DNA of 64,000 bases, from contig JAQOTA010000046.1 of assembly GCA_029532415.1 (NCBI GenBank), forward strand, positions 248,001 through 312,000, given 5' to 3'. The translations under genes were made by a program, and so were the position numbers. Positions 56,244 to 64,000 of this stretch are shown piece by piece; the stretch's first letter is position 1, and each line of letters opens with the position of its first letter. A model generated the notes under the pieces. That model had not been told where the DNA came from. It saw only the letters and a program-made list of their open reading frames with translations, and did not search any database. This DNA is from Marasmius tenuissimus (Eukaryota; Basidiomycota; Agaricomycetes; Agaricales; Marasmiaceae).

Positions 56244-56794
56244 ATGCCGGATAACCCGCACGGTAAGCAGCTTGAACATATCTCTCCAAATGAACGCTGG
56301 ATCTCAAACTCCCCATCAAACGCAAATTATAGAGCGCATGCAGACGGACGTCAAGTACTTCAATCGCCAGCCCTATCAGTCGCGGCAAATCTCCAAAGAC
56401 ATTAACATGGAGTTGGACAAGGGCTTTTATGTTGGTGATATCTTCTACCGGGGAGAATACGGCTGGGTATACATGGGAGAGAATGAGGGAGACTGCCGAT
56501 GGAGAAAGTTCCGAAGAGGGGAGGAAAGGAGAATCGTATGCCCGATGGAGGCAGGGGGGCATCTTCGGGTCTTGAATACCCACAAGTTCGTGTGGGTTGT
56601 TGAAAAAGACTATCTTCACAACCGAAAGAGGTCATCTCTCAAGCCAACGAAGAGAACACAGACGACTCGGAAAACGTATGCGCGCTATTGGTTTGTAGAG
56701 CGAGGGTGCACTGACGAACTCCACTCACAGGAGAGACGAAGACATGGGGGTGTATGACGAAGATGTAGATATGACAAGCAAGAGCGACGAGTAG
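56244..56794 (+). CDS. Unknown 146-residue partner protein (copy 2)
   Basis: Exons 56244-56262, 56333-56690 and 56731-56794 join in frame (147 codons). The protein is nearly identical to copy 1 after GWVYMGENEGD and diverged before it (NRQPYQSRQISKDINMELDK against NHQPYQSRQMSRDIDMKLDK). It keeps the acidic tail and the 42-bp spacing to the next gene. Function unknown. Confidence 0.6.
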
Positions 56795-58172
56795 GCGATC
56801 TTTGACCCGTTTGCAGCTCTTATTCTTATTTTACCAATGTCCTCCCGCACAGAGACTCAGAATCCAGGGCCAAACCTGTTCCACAAACACACGCAAGTCG
56901 CAAGATCAAACCGCGTCAGAGTATACAGACACAGCGACGAGAAACCCCCCATGATGAGTGCGTGTCAATTCGATCCTTTGTATAGCGACTTAACCCGGCC
57001 ATCACTATCCAGAGGACAGGAGTCCAGAACGCGAGTTCTGCGGCCGCGGTCGATGACCAATGGCAAACGGAAAGGGTTTCCGGAGCAAGCAGATTCCGAT
57101 AACGATGATATCGGGCTGCATGGGTCGCCCCGTAAAAAGCAAAAAGGTGCTCCACCGCAGGTCGTTGCTTCCTCAACGTGAGTGTCCAGATTGCAACCGT
57201 AGTGGCTTTTACTCAGTGCGGCCACTCTTTTCGCAGCGCCATTGGCCGAAGAGGGCTGGCATCCAGGCTTCGTATTGAAAGGCACATTGACACGTCGTGA
57301 GTAAGCAGTTCACGTGGAGCGCGTTCTTGAGCTCTAAAGATGTGTGTGCTACTCCTAAAGCGAAGAAGACGAGGAGGAAGGACAAGCGGCACCCTCCGGT
57401 CTCCAACAAAAGTTGTCGCGGAATGGAGTTGCCTCCGGCGGTGAGCAACGCGCTTCTACCTGTTCGATACTCCTACTCATATACAAATTCAGGTCGTAAC
57501 GCACGGATCGCCGAGCTACTCAGCGATGCTGATACGAGCAACTGCCATCCTTCGCTATCCGAGAGTCTCCACCGGTGGGGCCAATGGGTGTCGCAGGAAT
57601 GCGGCCCCATCCCCTACTTCCAAGCCAAAGCGAAGGAGGCTCCGCCGACTCACGTCAAAATATGTGACAACCTCCAAGCGAATGTGGTTTTCTCTATAGA
57701 TCTCCTTTTGCATGACCTGTTCGAATGCCACAACAAGGGTCTCACTTTTCCGGTTTTGGAATCTGCGGATGGTCCACTGCACCTAAAGAACCCAGCGGAC
57801 TCCACCAAGGACCTGACGAGAGCGCTAATGTTCCCCGAAACATCCTTTCCTTTGGCAGCGCTATGGATTCCTCCTACTGATAGCGGGCTGGGAAAGCTGG
57901 AACTCCAGTTTCCTGCCGCATACTCGGTGTATGGGGAGGACAAGCCACGAGTCGTCCACAATCCTAGCGCCGACGCCACTTCCTACACTCCCAAGGGTTA
58001 CTCCTCCTGTCCACGTATTAATCCCATGGATATGGTAGTCTACCACTGCCACGGACGATGTCTTTGGCTAGTATATCCTCACACGCTCCAGAATATTGCC
58101 ACCATGTCACGCTCCCCGGGTCAAAAAGACGACCCGAGGAAGCCAAAGCCTTTGGAAGAGTGGATGGCGCAG
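56512..58172 (+). repeat. Identity tract shared with 25566-27226 (inverted)
   Basis: This 1,661-bp tract matches the other copy without a difference in the parts I compared. It covers the end of the partner gene and the first part of the large gene. Confidence 0.9.
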
Positions 58173-60366
58173 ATGGAAGGAGCGGAAGCCATCTTGGCGG
58201 AGGATCTGGGAACCACGTTTATCGTTCCCGCTGGCACGACTTACGCCTCTATCTCTCTTTCGCCGAGTGTGCACATATCGGGTCTGGTGATCTCAGGTCG
58301 TAATCTAGAGTTTTCCCGACTATCCGACCCTGCACTGTTGGATCGGAGCCACCCCGCCGCGATGGCTTGGGCATCATTTCTCCGAGACGAAGGATTCTTA
58401 GATAAATGGGAGTGCGAGGGACGAAAGTGGCTAAACGAGGTCGATGAATCGCTGGAGTCGCCTGCGCTTAGAAAGGCTTTCCCGGATTTCAGAAGCATGG
58501 AGAACGATCCCGCACCCCCTCAGAGCCGTGCTGACAACATCGGTGCCCTGGACATGAGTGCGATGGAGGGTTCGCTTCCACATCCGGAAGACCAGAATGG
58601 AACTCCGTCCACCGCAGACGACGAATTACTCCCAGTTGATGATGTTGTCATGTCGCCTGAGGGCAATCATAATGACAGTTTAGACCGTATCAGATCGGGA
58701 AAGCGAAAGGGCAGGCCGGTCAGCGCATCAGGATCCTCTGATTCCGATACACTAGACCTCCAGGTTCTCTCATTTACGTCCTCTGTACGACAAGCAGAGG
58801 GAGGGAACAAGTCAAAGCGACGTAGTAGCCGCAGGCTGAGAAGTTACCGCCGCGTGGTCGAACCCGCCCCCCCTCGCGAGGACGTTGATATTGTCCCACT
58901 GGTTGTATGGGCCAGCGTACATGGGGAGGACACCCACCTCGGTAAAACTTGGACAAAGAGCGAAGCAAACAGATTGGAAAAAGAGTTCATCAACTGGGCA
59001 TCAATGACGAAGGTCTACGGTGATGATAAGAATGACATATTTGTCAGGGAGTTTTTGCACGAAGTTCGAACCGACACCAAACATCCCGCGCGCCCGCACC
59101 TATACGTTCATGAGCGTCAAATAAGAGACAGGAACTGGGAAAAGCCTCTCTGCATCACCTTCGATGAGTGGGTAGGTCCTTTTTTCTACCAAACGCACTA
59201 CGCTGCCATCTCATGCACCTTCCAGATGGAATGTCCTCTTCGCCTGCTCCAGCTCGGAGCCAACGTCGAATTTGCCGACCAGAATGTGGTCTTTCAGCAA
59301 GTCAGAGATAAGGCGGGTCAACTCTGGGACAAGTTACAAAAGCAACCTGAAAGCGCTCTCCTAGTCTTGAGCATGTCTCTACATGAGTGAGGACTCGCTC
59401 AATGCCTTTGCGATATAAGACCACCCACTAACTTTTTTGCGGCACTCAGAGAGCCACTACAGCTCGTTAGTAGAGCCTTCCGTACAGGTCTACGGGAGCT
59501 GGAATGCGCCGGTGTCAAAGTCTGGCCCGATGTGACTCTGATGGATTTCCTTGCGAACAAGGAAGTTTTCCCCCTTCTTCTGGCACCTGCTGTGTTGAAG
59601 GCCGGTGGCTCTGTGTACCAGCCCGTATGTTTCACAAACTCTACTCTAACCACGGACAAGTCCCTCGTTGAAGCTAACAAGAGCTCGATGGTGAGTACTA
59701 TCAAGGCTGCCCTAGATTGCGGACACGTGGTCAAAGGATCGGTCGGATCCAACCATGGCCAGGTTATCCTTCCCAAGCGCCACTACCTGGGGACCAATAG
59801 GATGTGGCCGCTCAGCGAACGGGCGGTCGACAAGAAGATTCAAGAGGAAGTACAAGAACTGGTGGAGAAGCATTTTGCGGACTGGTGCGATGCCCGTGAA
59901 GAAGATGCTAGCCTTAGCACAGATTGCTTTCCGGTACTGTTCGCAGTTCCGTATAATCCAATGCTCACGAACAAGGGGGAAGTCAGAGTGTCCTTTGTCG
60001 ATGGGCGAATCTCGGGCGTGCACCACACCTACCCCACACCACCCGGATATTGGGAATCGGGCTGTAATCAGGAACGTCTGACTATCAACGCCGCTCATCT
60101 TAACCAGCGGCTGAAGCCGGTCGATGAAATAACGTGAGTTTCCTATTGGATATGCTCTCCATTGGTTTCCAGATTTAACACCTTTGGACAGCGCAGATTA
60201 TTGGGACCCACGGAAGGACGAGGATGCCAACGCGTGGCTGGGCATGGCATGGCAGCAAGGCTCCAAGGGGTACGATGCAGTCACTCACTTTGCCCGCGCC
60301 ATCTACGACCAAGTCGTGGAGCTGGAATTTCGACTACAGAAACAGAAGCGAATCTCTGGAGAGCCT
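56837..60366 (+). CDS. Large protein sharing N-terminal module with the Ulp1-like gene
   Basis: Exons 56837-57177, 57217-57296, 57340-59386, 59450-60133 and 60192-60366 join to 1,109 in-frame codons. The first 655 or so residues parallel the gene at 23891-26901. After GGNKSKRRSSR the two proteins are unrelated: here come about 450 residues (EEPLQLVSRAFRTGLRELE, VKGSVGSNHGQVILPKRHYL, GVHHTYPTPPGYWESGCNQE, TADYWDPRKDEDANAWLG) that I do not recognise, with no Ulp1 catalytic residues. The true 3' end is uncertain: a donor GTAAGT at 60367 precedes coding-like sequence (FTRFKRDAVDYSEALATR, to about 60658) that I could not join in frame. It may be decaying at its end. Confidence 0.6.
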
Positions 60367-62347
60367 GTAAGTCTTAGACATAGAGGCTCCCTTGTTCACG
60401 TTCGTATCGATGTTGGAGTTGTGTTTGAGGGGGATAAGAATGGCCTGGTGCACCCAAGGTTTCAACTTCACGAGGTTCAAGAGGGATGCTGTGGACTATT
60501 CAGAGGCACTGGCAACTCGAGTGGCTCAGTTGCGGTGTCTGTCGCTGAGATTTTGTACACATGGCTACGGTCCAAAGCATGACAAATTGTCATACCGCCG
60601 AGCATACCAAACCAGTAAAATAGAACAGTACGGTAGTGATGTCTTATGTTCAAAATGACTAGGAATTTTCAGGAAAACAAACCAAAGCTGCGGCCACCGG
60701 GATCATGACGTGTTTGAACTAGAACCTTGAACTCTGAATCAAGTCCCAGAAAAAAGTCCGTCCGACCCTGTTGAACGTCATCGCGTCTCATCGAACTTTC
60801 CCCTTACTCGATGAGACCGACTGACACTCGATCACACGAGAATATTTGCACTAACGCAATTAAAGATTCGGACGACCTCCGGTGTCATCGAAGAAGGATG
60901 AAACTAATCTCATCTCATCGGGTGGGATCCACTGACATTTCTGGTTTCCTTTCACTTGATCACGGTTCCATTCGCCTTGCTCTCGCTCGACAGGATACGA
61001 TACTAATAATTTTCGGAAGTTGGCCAGGTAAGCGGTTCGACGCCGTTATCTTGGTAAACTCAGTTACACTTGGGCAACGAATGATTTGATAGTACTTTTA
61101 GACATCTGAAGTGCATACCGTATGAGTTTCATGAGCTTGGGTATTGTGCCGGTCAAGAAATGCTTGCTTTGCTGACGCGAGTCCAAATTTCGGCAAAATG
61201 GGGTAGTTGGCCGGTTGTGAGTATTCACGAATGATGGTCACTACAACCCCTGATATAGGTCAAAAACAATGTATTTAGGTGCAATTCAAGGTTCAAGAGC
61301 GTTAAAAACATGTTGTAAGTACATACCGATATCAGATACCGGTGGTGCGTTGGCATCCTGTGTGGGGAGCCTGCCCCAGGCCAATACCACACATTATTGA
61401 CACTAGAGCTTCGCAGGGCAATTAATATGGTCCTATAAGGCTAGATAAACAGCCAAGATAGGTATTTGTGTAGTGTGGATGCCCACGGGACTGGGTGATA
61501 AGCCAGATAGGCCGTCGTGAATATGGCAGACAGCGTGGGAACAAAATAGACGCCGTCAGAAATTCTATCATATATGGAGGAAAACAGGCCATGGTGACGA
61601 CTAACCTACTCATATGTCTTGCTGGAAGGCACATCTATTCATGTTGAGCTTTTAGAGATAGGTGCGTAGTAATTCCCTCAGTAAACTACCGCGACGGCTA
61701 AGAAATCACGTAATTTCTTGACTTGCCTGGATTTTTCCGGCCACACCCTGGTCCAAACTCGCTGAATTACACTCGGGCGGTTTCTACAGGTCGGTATAGA
61801 TTAAATGTACACTATGTGACTGGCTTTGAGTTGATATAACATGGTGACAGCCGTGTGGAACCCAAGTGGCCAACTTCCCAGTGGTGGCCAACTAGGTGAA
61901 GGCCTATAGTATCACAATAAACTTTTATTCACGCGAGGATAGATAATACAATGTGCTAGATAGAGGAGTCCGCCAAGTCCATACTGTAGAGCACCTTACT
62001 AGTCTGATTGGAACGTGAATGCTACGAGGGAAAATAAGTAGACGAGTGAGCAAACAGAAGAAACCACATACAGGAATGGACTTGTTGGATACCTCGTTCG
62101 TTCGTGCGCGTGAGATTGGGTCCTTGCCGCTGTGTACTGTAGCCAGCAGTGAGCAAAATTGAGTATCAACCCTGTATATAGTAGAAACGGGCTTAGCGTA
62201 CCTTTTCTTTGAGTGGAAATCGGATAGTCGAGAGTGTTGGAAGCGAAGAACGAAATCGGCCGAAGGCTCGATGGGTTGGAAGTGGGTAGGCATGGTTTGG
62301 TGGACCTTACTGGTTAACGAAGAGGGCTTGAGGTCATTGGTACTTAC
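60367..62347. other. No assignable gene beyond possible last exon
   Basis: 60440-60658 has coding character and may belong to the preceding gene. The rest is AT-rich with stray frames only. Confidence 0.35.
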
Positions 62348-63160
62348 GACGAGATCAGAAGCAAACAATGGGTGCACGGACTTGCGATATGCACCAAAAA
62401 TGACATGATAGCCTCCCTCGACCATCTCTAGTGCCAATAGCCCCCCTGTCCAACTGTGCGCGTAGCGATTGAGGTTGTTGAGGCGCCAATGTACCTGAAA
62501 GATGAATTACTCACATATAAGGGAGAAGCGAGGTAGGAGAGATGAAAGGAAAGCGTCGTCGACACAGCATACGGGGGCCAGTCGGGTGCTGAGTTGATGA
62601 CGCGGCGAGAATGTCGTGGCATGAGGGAAACCCAGTTATAGGGGGCGCTGAGTCAGTTCGCAGCCCAACTCGTACCCCAAAGTCTCGGCCCCCCAAAGTC
62701 TTGACATATTTCGACTTCTTGAGGCTCAATGGTCCTGTTGAACTAGTGCCTATTGATTCAACATCTTTGTTGTTTCTGCGAGTAAGCAGGCCTGGAGAAA
62801 CTCACTTTCTGATAATACACCTAGTTAAGAAATTGTCGAGAGAAGGAATTATGTTGGCTTAGCAAACGACTTGAGGAATCATACGAATATGGATTCGGGA
62901 ACAGTGATTGAATGTGCAAATATTGTATCGCCTTGTCGTGCATAGTCGTGCTGTGTCAAGCCCGAAATGACATTGATAGAAGGAGAGATTATCGAAGGCA
63001 AGGTGATTCATTCGAAAGAAAGACCATTCATATGACGAGTTCAAGTGGGACCAGACTAGATCTTACATACTCGCTTCGATGAGACCCGATGACGCTTGAC
63101 GGGCCCAGACGGACTTTTTCCTGGGCTTGAGTCTTGAATGGAGTATTCAAGTCCCACCTG
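60716..63160. repeat. Inverted repeat pair, 2.4 kb apart
   Basis: A block around 60716-60800 (TCAAGTCCCAGAAAAAAGTC, CGTCATCGCGTCTCATCGAA) recurs in reverse complement around 63075-63160 (CAAGCCCAGGAAAAAGTC, CGTCATCGGGTCTCATCGAA). Similarity is roughly three in four bases over about 85 bp. It is likely the eroded termini of an old DNA transposon; no target duplication is visible. Confidence 0.55.
62348..62494 (-). other. Possible exon of an unknown gene
   Basis: The minus-strand exon VHWRLNNLNRYAHSWTGGLL..LEMVEGGYHVIFGAY..HPLFASDLV is bounded by CTTTCAG and GTAAGT and has strong coding character. Neighbouring exons could not be assigned. It lies inside the 60.7-63.2 kb inverted-repeat pair and may be a captured gene piece. 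Confidence 0.3.
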
Positions 63161-64000
63161 CAATGGGTCGGACCTGGAGTATGTATATCCATAGGTCCAG
63201 GGACTCACGCCGGGCGAGAACCGTCGCGACTGGCCTCAGCCATGCTTGCCCTCGAATATATACTCTGACAGCTGACTTCATAATCGTCGTAAATAGAGAT
63301 AAATTTGTACCGGACATATACCACTCTTGGAAGAAAAATTAGGGCTTTCAGCTGAAATGATTCTAATGGTTGTCGGTGTGGAGGAAGGATGACAGCGAGC
63401 TCATTGTTGCTCACAGTGCTCGGGTATCGTGGGAACTTTGACCCAAACCAGTGTTGTATGACAGTATAGGTCCATCTTCGCCGTGGGTTAGTCATAATAT
63501 CCAACACATTGAGAATCATACGAATTCTCTTGAAGTGGACACATCACGTACTTGGCTTCTAGTTCATTGGGTATACCCAGTCTCATGTCGATGGGGTATA
63601 CCTATACTGTACCAAGTTGATTGGGTATACTCGAGCCATTTCAATGGCATCTTGGGGTATACCCGCCAACTCAAGGGGGATCTACTCCCGCGTCTTCTGT
63701 CTTAATCTTGCGTGAAAGGAGTGTTGCAATCATCCTTAAAAGACATGTCGCCAGCAAAGGATTGATTGTCGCCCTTAATCCTTTGTCCAACGTCGTGAAG
63801 GCCGAAATTCGGATTTTTCTCGACTTTTACGATCTGATTGGTGATCCAGTCCCCGATAAGTTGTGAGGCACCCACGAAGCTCCATTTTGTGCCATCAAAC
63901 TGTCTGCGACTGGTGCATCTGGGATATGGATCATGGCGAGTCCGACTTCAGTGTGGAGTTCACCTTGGGACAATCCTGAGGCTTGTATGCGCGCCCGGTG
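62495..64000. other. No recognisable gene
   Basis: Frames are short and motif-free. The stretch contains the right arm of the inverted-repeat pair and the GGTATACC cluster. Confidence 0.4.
63568..63664. repeat. Cluster of four GGGTATACC palindromes
   Basis: TGGGTATACCC (63568), GGGGTATACC (63593), GGGTATAC (63623) and GGGGTATACCC (63654) recur at 25-31 bp spacing. Purpose unknown. Confidence 0.7.

Noticed and set aside
56916..58303. Long antisense open frames in the two-gene module, present in both copies
   Set aside because: They are shadows of the coding strand; their identity in both copies only reflects the identical DNA tract.

Overview
This window looks like a transposon-packed accessory region from an Agaricomycete (mushroom-type basidiomycete) genome. 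The evidence is the short (about 45-60 nt) GT-AG introns, basidiomycete-specific families (DUF6589, tnp2/Plavaka-type CACTA transposase, DIRS-like tyrosine-recombinase retroelements, Agaricomycete Gypsy elements), and the absence of any recognisable single-copy housekeeping gene. All family names come from remembered motifs, because no search could be run.

Layout. 0.7-3.3 kb: an intact three-exon unknown gene on the minus strand. 4.0-8.9 kb: a DIRS-like retroelement relic with Gag-like, RT/RNase H and tyrosine recombinase parts; the recombinase frame is open but its HxxR arginine is lost. 9.3-10.9 kb: an intact eight-exon zinc-cluster gene with a 105-bp tandem exon repeat. 11.4-14.6 kb: a CACTG MITE and gene fragments. 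14.6-16.5 kb: an intact six-exon unknown gene. 16.8-21.3 kb: a CACTA (tnp2) transposase pseudogene split by a 5'-truncated LINE with a 5-bp target duplication. 22.9-34.2 kb: a Ulp1-like protease gene with a partner gene, two small inverted-repeat elements, a LINE relic, a Helitron helicase relic, and a 941-bp element with an 8-bp target duplication inside a SINE-like repeat.

37.75-49.48 kb: an 11.7-kb composite bounded by CACTG inverted repeats and TAA duplications. It holds a Gypsy element in circularly permuted order (polypurine tract, single LTR and primer-binding site between pol and gag), with a further internal 10.1-kb inversion. An intact 12-exon gene lies antisense between pol and the LTR.

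49.59-55.61 kb: a complete 6.0-kb inverted-repeat element whose two intact genes, a DUF6589 protein and a RecQ-like helicase, face each other tail to tail. No known transposase was recognised, so this is the best candidate for a self-contained undescribed mobile system. 56.2-60.4 kb: an inverted second copy of the two-gene module at 23.9-27.5 kb. It is identical over 1,661 bp and diverged on both sides, and its C-terminal module is different. The last 3.5 kb holds an old inverted-repeat pair, a weak exon and a cluster of GGTATACC palindromes.

Most genes here appear to be cargo or machinery of mobile elements rather than members of a host pathway.
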